From NCBI GenBank assembly GCA_965216135.1, contig CBDCFL010000021.1:62001-126000 (forward strand): a stretch of 64,000 bases of DNA, read 5' to 3'. This stretch comes from CBDCFL01 sp965216135. GTDB lineage: Bacteria; Pseudomonadota; Alphaproteobacteria; Rhodobacterales; Rhodobacteraceae. Below the pieces are notes generated by a model, which saw only the letters and a list, made by a program, of their open reading frames with translations, was not told the DNA's origin and did no database searches. The translations under genes and the position numbers were made by a program. Below are positions 8,789-17,684 of the stretch, in pieces. Numbering within the stretch: the stretch's first letter is position 1; each line of letters opens with the position of its first letter.

Positions 8789-9118
8789 ATGGGCACGCCA
8801 ATCTCGACCATCCGGAATTTGGGCCCGGCAACGGAGCGCGAATTTGCCCGCGCTGGTATCTATTCCGCGGAAGAACTGCGCGACCTTGGGGCAGATGAGG
8901 CCTATGCTCGCGCACTCGCGGCAGGCACGCGCCCACATTTCATCGGATATTACGTGCTGGTCATGGGTTTGCAGGGGCGACCATGGAACGCCTGTCAGGG
9001 TCCCGAAAAAGTGGCGCTGCGGGTACAGTTCGACAAACTGAAATCCAGATTTTACGACATCGGCCGATCTAAGCTGGAGACGAGGCTGAATGAGCTTGGT
9101 GTCGGGGCGCGGCGCTAA
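8789..9118 (+). CDS. TfoX/Sxy C-terminal domain protein
   Basis: 109 residues matching the helical TfoX_C domain: RNLGPATEREFARAGIYSAE at the start and GYYVLVMGLQGRPWNAC in the middle. Full TfoX/Sxy proteins activate competence genes in gammaproteobacteria; the stand-alone domain, with a helix-hairpin-helix-like start, is common in Rhodobacterales and its role is not established. Its TAA stop is directly followed by the TAA stop of ndk on the other strand, with no gap. Confidence 0.8.
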   Translation: MGTPISTIRNLGPATEREFARAGIYSAEELRDLGADEAYARALAAGTRPHFIGYYVLVMGLQGRPWNACQGPEKVALRVQFDKLKSRFYDIGRSKLETRLNELGVGARR

Positions 9119-9541
9119 TTAGCCGACCAGTTCGAGCCCCGAAAAGAAAAACGCGATCTCAACCGCGGCGGTTTCCGGCGCGTCCGAGCCATGGACCGAA
9201 TTTTCCCCCACGCTATCGGCATATTCGCCGCGAATGGTGCCCGGCGCCGCATCAGCAGGGTTAGTCGCGCCCATCACCTCGCGGTTTTTCAGGATTACGC
9301 CATCGCCTTGCAGAACCTGAACCACAACCGGCTCAGAGGCCATGAACGCACAAAGCTCGTCGTAAAACGGGCGTCCGGCATGAACTTCGTAAAACTTCTG
9401 GGCCTGCGCCAAAGTCATCTGGATGCGCTTTTGGGCGGCAATGCGCAGACCGGCGGCCTCAAATTTCGCGTTGATCGCGCCGGTCAGGTTGCGCCTGGTG
9501 GCGTCGGGTTTGATGATCGAAAGTGTCCGTTCGGTCGCCAT
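9119..9541 (-). CDS. ndk: Nucleoside-diphosphate kinase
   Basis: 140 residues, the normal length, starting MATERTLSIIKPDATRRN. It transfers the gamma phosphate between nucleoside tri- and diphosphates through the active-site His in NSVHGSDAPETA. IKPD, GRPFYDEL and GATNPADAAPGTIR are family motifs. The upstream in-frame start at 9610 would add 23 residues not found in the family and is not used. The gene is divergent from the ABC-F gene. Confidence 0.96.
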   Translation of the reverse strand: MATERTLSIIKPDATRRNLTGAINAKFEAAGLRIAAQKRIQMTLAQAQKFYEVHAGRPFYDELCAFMASEPVVVQVLQGDGVILKNREVMGATNPADAAPGTIRGEYADSVGENSVHGSDAPETAAVEIAFFFSGLELVG

Positions 9542-9726
9542 GTGAGCCTCATTATCCTTGCGCTTCGGGCAACATCCCGCCGCCCTTAAATTTCCGCGCC
9601 GCACTATCATGGGCTTGTCGCGATGAAAAGCCGCAACATGGGCGTGCTGGGCTTGTTCTTTTTATTAAATACTCATTGGCGGCTATCCCCTTTTGCCTGC
9701 ACAACGCCGCTGATAAGAGCCGTCCG

Positions 9727-11571
9727 ATGCTTCGGATCGAAAACATATCCTTTTCGGTGGCCGGTCGCCCGTTGATCGAAAATGCCAGCGCCAGAATACC
9801 CGCTGGTCACAAAGTCGGGCTGGTGGGCCGCAATGGCACTGGCAAGACCACGCTGTTTCGCCTGATCCGTGGAGAGCTGGCGTTGGAAGGGGGCGACATC
9901 CGCCTGCCCAAAGGTGCGCGCATTGCCGGTGTGGATCAGGAGGTGCCGGGAAATGACGTATCCCTGATTGACACGGTGCTGGCGGCCGATACCGAGCGTG
10001 CCGCCCTGCTGGCAGACAAAACCGATGACCCGGCGCGGATCGGCGAAATCCAGACACGGCTGGCCGATATCGACGCATGGTCGGCTGAGGCCCGCGGCGG
10101 CGCGATCCTGCGCGGTCTGGGTTTTACCCATGAGGAACAGGCCCAGCCCTGCAGCGCATTTTCGGGCGGCTGGCGAATGCGCGTCGCGCTCGCCGCCGTG
10201 CTCTTTGCCCGGCCTGACCTGCTGCTGCTGGACGAGCCGACCAACTTTCTTGACCTCGAAGGCGCGCTTTGGCTGGAAAGCTATCTGGCGCGGTATCCGC
10301 ACACCGTTATCATTGTGAGCCACGATCGCGGGCTGTTGAACCGGGCGGTCGGATCGATCCTGCATCTCGAAGACCGTCGGCTGACATTTTACCAGGGGCC
10401 CTACGACAGATTTGCCGAAACCCGCGCCGCGCGGCTGGCGGGTGCCGCGGCCGAGAAAAAAAAGATCGCGGCCCGGCGCGCACATCTGCAATCCTATGTG
10501 GACCGATTTCGCTACAAGGCGTCAAAGGCGGTGCAAGCCCAGTCGCGATTGAAAATGATTGCCCGGCTTAATCCGATCACATTGCCATCCGAGGCGGCGC
10601 TGAAACGCTTTACCTTTCCCGAACCCGAAAACCTGTCGCCGCCGATCATCAACCTTGAAAGCGCATCGGTCGGCTATAATGGCACGCCGGTGTTGCAGAA
10701 ACTCAACCTGCGCATTGATCAGGATGACCGCATCGCGCTGTTGGGCCGCAATGGCGAAGGCAAATCGACGCTGGCAAAATTGCTGTCGGACCGATTACCG
10801 GCTCTGGACGGACGCCTGACCAAAGCCAGCAAGCTGCGGGTGGGCTATTTCGCCCAGCATCAGGTTGATGAATTGCATGGCGACGAGACCCCGCTGGACC
10901 ATATCCGCAGGCTGAGGCCAACCGAGACGCCCGGCAAGTTGCGCACCCGTTTGGGCGGGTTCGGGATCGGGGCGGCGCAGGCCGACACAATCGTTGCGCA
11001 GCTTTCCGGCGGGCAGAAAGCCCGCCTGTCCCTGATGCTGGCGACGAATGACGCGCCGCATATGCTGATCCTGGACGAGCCGACCAACCATCTGGATATC
11101 GAAAGTCGCGAAGCGCTGGTCGAGGCGCTGACCGATTACACCGGTGCCGTGGTGCTGATCAGCCATGACATGCACCTATTGAGCCTGGTCGCCGACCGGC
11201 TGTGGCTGATAAAGCACGGCAGGGTCGCGCCCTATGAAGGGGATCTGGAAAGCTATCGAGACATGCTTTTGGCCGACAACAGGCCTGCGAAAGCAGACCA
11301 ACCCAAGGGCAGGAAAATACGCGCTGGTCGCGATGAGCTGATCGCCCTGAGAGCCACGGTTCGCAAATGCGAGGACCGGCTGCAGAGCCTTAACGCCATG
11401 CGCGACAGACTGGCGACCAAACTCGCCAACCCGGCGATATATGCGGACGGCAAGTCGGGAGAGGCCGCCGTCTGGCAGAAAAAATATTCCGAAGTTATGG
11501 ACGCGCTCGACCGCGCCGAGGGATTGTGGCTGGCGGCCGGCGAAAAGCTGGAACAGGCAGAGCGTCGGTAA
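9727..11571 (+). CDS. ABC-F family ATPase
   Basis: 614 residues from ATG 9727 (MLRIENISF); the frame is open further upstream but without family similarity. Two ABC domains lack membrane parts: the first has Walker A GRNGTGKTT, signature SGGWRMRVALA and LLLLDEPTNFLD; the second has GRNGEGKST, SGGQKARLSL and LILDEPTNHLD. An arginine- and lysine-rich linker lies between and a coiled coil at the C terminus. ABC-F proteins act on the ribosome to relieve stalled or blocked translation. It is of the Uup/YheS-like general type; the subgroup is not resolved. Confidence 0.92.
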   Translation: MLRIENISFSVAGRPLIENASARIPAGHKVGLVGRNGTGKTTLFRLIRGELALEGGDIRLPKGARIAGVDQEVPGNDVSLIDTVLAADTERAALLADKTDDPARIGEIQTRLADIDAWSAEARGGAILRGLGFTHEEQAQPCSAFSGGWRMRVALAAVLFARPDLLLLDEPTNFLDLEGALWLESYLARYPHTVIIVSHDRGLLNRAVGSILHLEDRRLTFYQGPYDRFAETRAARLAGAAAEKKKIAARRAHLQSYVDRFRYKASKAVQAQSRLKMIARLNPITLPSEAALKRFTFPEPENLSPPIINLESASVGYNGTPVLQKLNLRIDQDDRIALLGRNGEGKSTLAKLLSDRLPALDGRLTKASKLRVGYFAQHQVDELHGDETPLDHIRRLRPTETPGKLRTRLGGFGIGAAQADTIVAQLSGGQKARLSLMLATNDAPHMLILDEPTNHLDIESREALVEALTDYTGAVVLISHDMHLLSLVADRLWLIKHGRVAPYEGDLESYRDMLLADNRPAKADQPKGRKIRAGRDELIALRATVRKCEDRLQSLNAMRDRLATKLANPAIYADGKSGEAAVWQKKYSEVMDALDRAEGLWLAAGEKLEQAERR

Positions 11572-11586
11572 CGCTCACGCGATCGA

Positions 11587-11772
11587 GGGCAGCGCCCGGC
11601 CGCGGGTGGACGCCTCTGCGGGTTGAGGTCTGCGCTTTATGGTGCCGCCACATTTTCCGTTCATTCGGGTGTGCGGCGGTGCAGTAGCGCCCGCCCGTCG
11701 CGCTGAAAGCACGCCTGCGGCGTGACGGCGGTCGGGCGCTGCCCGGCGGCGCTTCGCGCCTTGTTGCCGGGC
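11587..11772 (+). repeat. 185-bp palindrome-ended interspersed repeat, copy A
   Basis: It begins GGGCAGCGCCCGGCCGCGGG, contains CTTTATGGTGCCGCCAC and TTCATTCGGGTG, and ends with CGGTCGGGCGCTGCCC and a further CCGGGC. The reverse complement of 16,665-16,824 matches it along most of its length. The ends are inverted repeats of each other. It fills the gap behind the ABC-F gene, where no gene is seen. Confidence 0.8.
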
Positions 11773-11802
11773 ATGGGCGCACCGCGCGAAATCCCAGTCC
11801 TA

Positions 11803-12036
11803 CTACTCTTCCCGTCCCCGCGCCTTCAGCCTTGCGTTCAGATCGCCCGCCCGTTTGTCGCCAGCTTCCAGCGCGTAGACATAAGCCTGGGTCAGAAAGA
11901 AATCGGCGGCGTCCGGATCACCGTCAGCTTCGGCCCGATCTGCGGCGTGCGCGTATAACGTCACCAGCGCCGCGTTGTCCCCGCAGCGATGCGCGTCGAT
12001 GATCAAGGCGTCAACGTCATCCTCATTCTGCGGCAA
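11803..12036 (-). CDS. 77-residue helical protein of unknown function
   Basis: Alanine-rich and acidic, predicted all helical (DALIIDAHRCGDNAALVTLY, then FFLTQAYVYALEAGDKRAGD), with the look of a single tetratricopeptide-like helix pair. Its start overlaps the end of the Rieske oxygenase gene by 14 bases, so the two are probably translated from one message. I do not recognise a named family. Confidence 0.65.
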   Translation of the reverse strand: MPQNEDDVDALIIDAHRCGDNAALVTLYAHAADRAEADGDPDAADFFLTQAYVYALEAGDKRAGDLNARLKARGREE

Positions 12037-13186
12037 GCGGTCTGTCCATCATCTGGCTGGCCACCCAGTGGTGGAACACATGCGTGGGGCTGTCCATGAC
12101 CGGGCTGAATTTGCCGCCGTCGAAAAATATGCCATTGCGACCGGCCTGCATCCCCTCGATCACACCGACATCCTCGGCAAAGACGCCATGCCATTGCGCC
12201 GCGTTCTTTTGTCGAAGGGCGGCAAATTCACTGCCACCGGCCGCCGCCTCACTGGTGTAAAGCAGCACGATATGCTCCAGCGTGCGGTCCTTAGCCTTTG
12301 GTTCCAGCACGATGGCAAAGGCATGATCGCGCTGCACGCCGATCATCGTGTTGGGATAGAGCGCGATATATTCGCCCGCGCTTTGCCAGCGCTCGGGCAC
12401 GTCATCGAAATCGGGAAACACCTGTCCGTCATCGCCCTGCAGCTGGCGATAGACATGCGTGCCCTGCCCCGAGTAATGGCCAGGGTTTTCGATATGATAG
12501 TGATCCTCCAGCCGCGAATAGGTATTCAGAGATGGATGCACCCAGGGAAGATGATAGCTTTCGCAGAAATTTTCGACCGCCAGCTTCCAGTTGCAGTTGA
12601 CATCAAATTCGATGGCGGTGTCCGGACCACCCGCGAAAAGCGGCTTGTCAGCGAAATCATCCCACCGGGCGATCATGTCGGCGGCGTAATCGGTGAAGTC
12701 GGGCGCGTCGCCTGAAATATTGACGAAAATAACCCCCATCCAGACATGGGCGCGGATCTCAATCAGGCCCAGCTGGTCGCGCTTGATCTGGTCGTGGCGG
12801 TTCTGCCCCGGGCCGCCCACATGCGGCGTGGTCACCAGCTCGCCGGTCTGGGCGTAGCACCAGGAATGATAGGGGCAGCGAATGACGCCGCCGCCAAGGT
12901 TTTTGCTTTCCGTAATCAGGGTCATGCCACGGTGGCGACAGGTGTTCTGATAGACTTTGATGTCACCGGTGGTGCGCACGGCAAATAGCGGCATTCCTGC
13001 GAAGTTGATCGGAGTGACGTCGCCGGGGTTGGGAATGTCGTGCGCAAAGCCGATGGATGACCAATTGGCGAACAGAACAGCGTAGCGTTCCTGGGCAAAT
13101 ACCTCGTCGCTGATGTAATGCGCATTGGGCAGCCCGTGCGCGGTTTCTACGGGTTGCAGAACACCTGAAAGGTCGGTGACGGACAT
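12023..13186 (-). CDS. Rieske-type aromatic ring-hydroxylating oxygenase, alpha subunit
   Basis: 387 residues from the ATG at 13186, which has GGAGATT just upstream; the earlier in-frame start at 13309 adds 41 unlike residues. The Rieske [2Fe-2S] ligands are in CRHRGM and CPYHSW (about residues 80-105), and the catalytic domain carries the usual NWKLAVENFCESYHLPWVHP with His ligands of the mononuclear iron. No reductase or beta subunit is nearby, so it probably takes electrons from a partner encoded elsewhere. The substrate is unknown; related proteins act on quaternary amines as well as aromatics. Confidence 0.85.
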   Translation of the reverse strand: MSVTDLSGVLQPVETAHGLPNAHYISDEVFAQERYAVLFANWSSIGFAHDIPNPGDVTPINFAGMPLFAVRTTGDIKVYQNTCRHRGMTLITESKNLGGGVIRCPYHSWCYAQTGELVTTPHVGGPGQNRHDQIKRDQLGLIEIRAHVWMGVIFVNISGDAPDFTDYAADMIARWDDFADKPLFAGGPDTAIEFDVNCNWKLAVENFCESYHLPWVHPSLNTYSRLEDHYHIENPGHYSGQGTHVYRQLQGDDGQVFPDFDDVPERWQSAGEYIALYPNTMIGVQRDHAFAIVLEPKAKDRTLEHIVLLYTSEAAAGGSEFAALRQKNAAQWHGVFAEDVGVIEGMQAGRNGIFFDGGKFSPVMDSPTHVFHHWVASQMMDRPLAAE

Positions 13187-13286
13187 GTGGTAATCTCCGC
13201 ATTGGGGGTGCGCTGAAAATGCGCTCAAATTCGCAAAGCGGCAAGCGTCCATGGCGACCCGGGCATGTTCGCTGGCGACATGCCCG

Positions 13287-14345
13287 TTAGCGACTTGGCA
13301 ATCGCTCAAGTGCGCGCATGAGCTGATCGGCTGCGGTGTTCAACCCGGCGGCGTCCAAATTCTCTGCCTCTATTGTCGCCACCGGCGCAGCACGGCGCGC
13401 CTGCGCGCGCCGGTATCGCGGTTCGTAATGGCGCAGCATCAAGTCGCGCGCCAGTTCGCCATGTTCCCCAGCGTCGGCAAGGTCCGCCCAGCCCGCGACG
13501 CGTTTCTTGCCCTGCAAAAGTGTAAGCAGGTTAAGGGCTTGGTGGACCGCTTTGGTGTCGGAAATGGTTTCGCAGTAAGCCCGAGTTATATAAGCGACGC
13601 GCTGGTCGATCGGGGCGGTCATGGTCATGCGCGGCGCGGATTTCATCGCCTCCCACAGGCTTGGCGGCAAATACACACCGCCGATCTTCGCTGATTCCGC
13701 CTCAACGACCACCGGTCGATCCGCGCGCAACGCCCTGAGCGCACGCGCCAGCAGTGTCTCGAACGCCTTTTGGCCCGGTTGATTGTGCGCCACTGCGCCA
13801 AAGACCGAACCGCGATGGCTGGCAAGGTGTTCAAGATCGAGCACCTGCGCCCCGCGTTCGGCAATCAGGCCCAGAATTTCGGTTTTGGCGGTGCCGGTAT
13901 TTCCGTCGAGCAGGACAATCCTGTGGGCCAGAGCGGCATCGCAAAGCATCGCGACCACCAGACGGCGATAGGTTTTATACCCGCCAACCAGCACCGAGGT
14001 GCGCCAGCCGATCTGCGCGAGAATTGTCGCCAGCGCGCCAGAGCGCTGACCACCGCGCCAGCAATAGACCAGCGGACGCCAACCGCCCGGCTTTTTCGCC
14101 AGCGGTCCTTCGAGGTGGCACGCGGCATTCTTGGCCACCAGGGCCGCACCGATCACCCTGGCCTCAAAAGCCGAGCGTTGTTTGTAGGTTGTGCCGACAT
14201 CGGCGCGTTCGCGGTCATCCAGCACCGGCAGGTTCATCGCCGAAGGCAGGTGGTCGTCGGCAAATTCCGACGGGCTGCGCACATCGATCAGATCGTCGAT
14301 ATCATGGGCGAAAATCTGGTCCAGCGTGTCGGCGTGAAACTCCAT
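13287..14345 (-). CDS. mnmH: tRNA 2-selenouridine synthase
   Basis: 352 residues. An N-terminal rhodanese domain (DVRSPSEFADDHLPSAMNLP) ends in the catalytic cysteine loop VYCWRGGQRSGAL, and a P-loop domain follows with GNTGTAKTE. The enzyme replaces sulfur by selenium, through a geranylated intermediate, at the wobble uridine of certain tRNAs. No selD is in this window. It is divergent from purL, with a 125-base gap. Confidence 0.93.
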   Translation of the reverse strand: MEFHADTLDQIFAHDIDDLIDVRSPSEFADDHLPSAMNLPVLDDRERADVGTTYKQRSAFEARVIGAALVAKNAACHLEGPLAKKPGGWRPLVYCWRGGQRSGALATILAQIGWRTSVLVGGYKTYRRLVVAMLCDAALAHRIVLLDGNTGTAKTEILGLIAERGAQVLDLEHLASHRGSVFGAVAHNQPGQKAFETLLARALRALRADRPVVVEAESAKIGGVYLPPSLWEAMKSAPRMTMTAPIDQRVAYITRAYCETISDTKAVHQALNLLTLLQGKKRVAGWADLADAGEHGELARDLMLRHYEPRYRRAQARRAAPVATIEAENLDAAGLNTAADQLMRALERLPSR

Positions 14346-14470
14346 GACCCGTGACTATCCGGCAATCGAAAGGGCGTCCATTGAAGTTGGCGTTTGCGCG
14401 GTTTCGCCCCTTCACCTTCCAAGTGCCTTGACCTATGAGATGCGCAATCAGGCCCGCGCCAGGAACGCCC

Positions 14471-16630
14471 ATGTCAGACCCTGCCATCACCGAAGAACTG
14501 ATCGCAGCACATGGGCTTGAGCCCGAGGAATATGCCGACATCCTGCGGCTGTTGAACCGCGCGCCGACATTCACTGAGCTCGGCATTTTCTCGGCCATGT
14601 GGAACGAGCATTGTTCCTATAAATCGTCAAAGAAGTGGCTGCGCATATTGCCCACCGAGGGGCCACAGGTGATTTGCGGGCCGGGTGAGAATGCCGGTGT
14701 GGTTGATATTGGCGACGGACAAGCCGTTGTTTTCAAAATGGAAAGCCACAATCACCCGTCCTATATCGAGCCCTATCAGGGTGCCGCCACCGGCGTGGGC
14801 GGTATCTTGCGCGACGTGTTCACCATGGGCGCACGGCCGATTGCAGCGATGAACTCGCTGTCTTTCGGCGCGCTAACGCACTCCAAAACCAGACAATTGG
14901 TCAACGGCGTGGTCGCGGGCATCGGCGGTTATGGCAATTGTTTCGGGGTGCCGACCGTGGGTGGCGAGGTGCGCTTTGACCCCGCTTATAATGGCAATTG
15001 TCTGGTAAATGCTTTTGCCGCCGGTCTGGCCGATGCCGACAAGATATTCTATTCGGCGGCATCGGGTGTCGGCATGCCGGTGGTTTATCTGGGCGCTAAG
15101 ACAGGCCGAGACGGGGTTGGCGGGGCGACCATGGCGTCGGCTGAGTTCGACGAGACAATCGAGGAAAAGCGCCCCACCGTGCAGGTTGGCGATCCGTTCA
15201 CCGAAAAGCGCCTGATGGAGGCCTGCCTGGAGCTGATGGCCACCGGTGCGGTTATTTCCATTCAGGATATGGGTGCGGCCGGGCTGACCTGTTCGGCGGT
15301 CGAGATGGGCGACAAGGGCGGCCTCGGAATAAGGCTGAACCTCGACCGAGTGCCGGCGCGCGAGGCGGGCATGAGCGCCTATGAGATGATGTTGAGCGAG
15401 TCTCAGGAACGGATGCTGATGGTGCTGAACCCGGACAAGGAAGCGGTTGCCAAGACGATATTCGACAAATGGGATCTGGATTTCACCATCGTTGGGGAAA
15501 CGATTGCCGAGGACCGTTTTGTCATCATGCATCAGGGCGACGTGCGCGCCGATCTGCCGCTGTCGAAACTGTCCTCGAGCGCGCCAGAATACGACCGCCC
15601 GTGGCAACCGACCGTACCGCCCGCACCACTGGCCGAGGTGCCGGCAATTGACCCGATTGCGGGGTTAAAGGCGCTGATCAGCGCGCCCAATTACGCTGCC
15701 AAACAGTGGGTCTACGAGCAATACGACAGCCAGGTGATGGCCGACACGATACGCGGACCGGCAATGGGCGCGGGCGTGGTGCGCGTACATGGCACCAACA
15801 AAATGCTGGCCTTCACCTCTGACGTAACACCGCGCTATGTGCGCGCCAATCCGCGCGAAGGCGGCAAACAGGCGGTGGCCGAGGCCTATCGCAATCTGAC
15901 GGCCGTGGGTGCCAAACCCCTGGCCACAACCGATAATCTGAACTTCGGCAATCCCGAAAAGCCAGAGATCATGGGCCAGTTTGTCGGGGCGATTGAAGGT
16001 ATCGGCGCGGCGTGCAAGGCGCTGGATATGCCAATCGTCAGCGGTAATGTCAGCCTTTACAACGAAACCGACGGCGCGGCGATCCTGCCGACGCCGACCA
16101 TCGGCGCGGTTGGTTTGATCGCCAGCCGCGAGGAGATGATTTCGGGCCAGGCAGCCGAGCGGCATCTGGCCTTGCTGATCGGCGAAACGCGCGGTCATCT
16201 GGGCCAGTCTGCCCTGCTGGCCGAGGCTTTCGGACGCGCCGAGGGCGATGCACCGCCCGTCGATCTGGAAGCTGAGAGGGCCAATGGCGAATTCATCCGC
16301 GCCAATCGGCGCTATATCACTGCCTGCACCGATCTGTCCGACGGCGGGCTCGCACTGGCGGCATTTGAGATGGCCGAGGCTGCCGGCATCGGTCTATCGC
16401 TGCGCCCGGACGATACCGGCACGCTGTTTGGCGAGGATCAGGGCCGTTATCTGGTGGCCTGCACGTTCGATCAGGCCGAAAACCTGCGCGCAAACGGGCG
16501 GGACTTAAACATCGAAGTTGAGGTAATGGGCCGCTTTGGCGGTGACCAGATCAGCTTTGGCGGGGTTGGCGTGGCGCTGGCTGACCTGAGCGCGCTTTAT
16601 CGCGGGGCGTTTGCGGCGGCGGTTGGCTGA
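14471..16630 (+). CDS. purL: Phosphoribosylformylglycinamidine synthase subunit PurL
   Basis: 719 residues from ATG 14471 (MSDPAITEELI), with AGGA upstream; the frame extends to 14435 without support. This is the small PurL form that works with PurS and PurQ in the fourth step of purine synthesis, making FGAM from FGAR, ATP and glutamine-derived ammonia. Motifs are MWNEHCSYKSSK near the start, KMESHNHPSY, GVGGILRDVFTMGARP, and a second half with TTDNLNFGNPEKPEIM. It is followed by a terminator and by bolA-grxD, a gene order usual in the order. Confidence 0.96.
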   Translation: MSDPAITEELIAAHGLEPEEYADILRLLNRAPTFTELGIFSAMWNEHCSYKSSKKWLRILPTEGPQVICGPGENAGVVDIGDGQAVVFKMESHNHPSYIEPYQGAATGVGGILRDVFTMGARPIAAMNSLSFGALTHSKTRQLVNGVVAGIGGYGNCFGVPTVGGEVRFDPAYNGNCLVNAFAAGLADADKIFYSAASGVGMPVVYLGAKTGRDGVGGATMASAEFDETIEEKRPTVQVGDPFTEKRLMEACLELMATGAVISIQDMGAAGLTCSAVEMGDKGGLGIRLNLDRVPAREAGMSAYEMMLSESQERMLMVLNPDKEAVAKTIFDKWDLDFTIVGETIAEDRFVIMHQGDVRADLPLSKLSSSAPEYDRPWQPTVPPAPLAEVPAIDPIAGLKALISAPNYAAKQWVYEQYDSQVMADTIRGPAMGAGVVRVHGTNKMLAFTSDVTPRYVRANPREGGKQAVAEAYRNLTAVGAKPLATTDNLNFGNPEKPEIMGQFVGAIEGIGAACKALDMPIVSGNVSLYNETDGAAILPTPTIGAVGLIASREEMISGQAAERHLALLIGETRGHLGQSALLAEAFGRAEGDAPPVDLEAERANGEFIRANRRYITACTDLSDGGLALAAFEMAEAAGIGLSLRPDDTGTLFGEDQGRYLVACTFDQAENLRANGRDLNIEVEVMGRFGGDQISFGGVGVALADLSALYRGAFAAAVG

Positions 16631-16664
16631 GGTGTGGGTGTCCGGTGAGCTGTTGCGCGCCTTA

Positions 16665-16824
16665 GCCCGGAACAAGGCACGGCACGTGCCGCCGGGCAGC
16701 GCCCGACCGCCCTGATCGGCGGGCGCTTTTTTATCGTCTGTCACCCGAACGAACATAAGGCGTGGCGGGACCATAAAGTGAAGACCGCAACTGTCGCGGC
16801 GCCGCCCGCGGTCGGGCACTGCCC
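16665..16824 (-). repeat. Palindrome-ended interspersed repeat, copy B (inverted)
   Basis: Its reverse complement runs GGGCAGTGCCCGACCGCGGG, CTTTATGGTCCCGCCAC, TTCGTTCGGGTG, CGGTCGGGCGCTGCCC, CCTTGTTCCGGGC, matching copy A in order and spacing. It fills most of the 351-base gap between purL and bolA and contains the purL terminator within one of its ends. Confidence 0.8.
16699..16733 (+). terminator. Rho-independent terminator after purL
   Basis: GCGCCCGACCG pairs with CGGCGGGCGC (one bulged A) around the loop CCCTGAT and is followed by six T. It lies about 70 bases beyond the purL stop. Confidence 0.85.
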
Positions 16825-16981
16825 TCGGGTAGTGACCCGTAAGTGGCGCTTTGGGCACTCCGCAACGCCGCCCGGCCGTTAACTGACCATTCCGCCCAAT
16901 CCGGTCCTACGCCTGCTTCCTCCCTTGCACCGCCCCCCTGCGCGTCCTAAATCTTATCCAACCAACCGAGGTATCGCCAGC

Positions 16982-17224
16982 ATGGCCATGCAAGCCCGCG
17001 AAATCGAAGATCTGATCCGTACGTCCTTTCCCGACGCCAAGATCACGATCACCGACCTTGCGGGCGATGGTAACCATTATGCGGCCGAGGTCATCGACGA
17101 GAGTTTCCGCAGCCAGAACCGCGTGCTGCAGCAGCGCGCAGTCTATGCGGCGCTAAAAGGCAAAATGGATGGCGCGCAGGGCGAATTGCATGCTCTGGCG
17201 CTGACAACAAAGGCACCGGAGTAG
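16982..17224 (+). CDS. bolA: BolA family protein
   Basis: 80 residues from ATG 16982 (MAMQAREIEDLIRTSFPDAK). The small alpha/beta fold carries GDGNHYAAEVIDESF with the conserved His used in [2Fe-2S] sharing with a CGFS glutaredoxin. The monothiol glutaredoxin gene starts six bases after its stop, exactly the partner expected for iron-sulfur cluster trafficking and iron sensing. Confidence 0.93.
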   Translation: MAMQAREIEDLIRTSFPDAKITITDLAGDGNHYAAEVIDESFRSQNRVLQQRAVYAALKGKMDGAQGELHALALTTKAPE

Positions 17225-17229
17225 GACAA

Positions 17230-17592
17230 ATGACCGATACAAAAACCCAGATCGACGAAACCGTGCAGGCCAACGATGTAGTGCTTTATATGAAAGGCAC
17301 CAAAGAGATGCCGCAATGCGGGTTTTCATCCCGAGTGGCCGGGGTTTTGAACTATATGGGCGTCGATTATGCCGACGTGAACGTGCTGGCCGATGACGCG
17401 ATCCGCCAGGGCATCAAGGATTATTCGGACTGGCCCACCGTGCCGCAGCTTTATGTCAAGGGCGAGTTTGTCGGCGGCTGCGACATCATCACCGAAATGA
17501 CCATGTCGGGCGAGCTGGATAAGTTGTTTGAAGACAAGGGCGTGGCATACGACAAGGACGCCGCCGCCAAAATTCGCGAGGCCAACGGCTAG
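17230..17592 (+). CDS. grxD: Monothiol glutaredoxin, Grx4/GrxD family
   Basis: 120 residues with the CGFS active site in KGTKEMPQCGFSSRV, then WPTVPQLYVKGEFVGGCDI, which binds glutathione and holds a [2Fe-2S] cluster with a second Grx or with BolA. It is in one operon with bolA, just upstream. Confidence 0.95.
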   Translation: MTDTKTQIDETVQANDVVLYMKGTKEMPQCGFSSRVAGVLNYMGVDYADVNVLADDAIRQGIKDYSDWPTVPQLYVKGEFVGGCDIITEMTMSGELDKLFEDKGVAYDKDAAAKIREANG

Positions 17593-17684
17593 ACTAGCGC
17601 GCGCCGCGCAAGACTGGAAACACTCTGGACAAATGGCGCGCAAGGGATTTTCCTGTGCTGGATAGACAAACAGGGGGAATTCCG

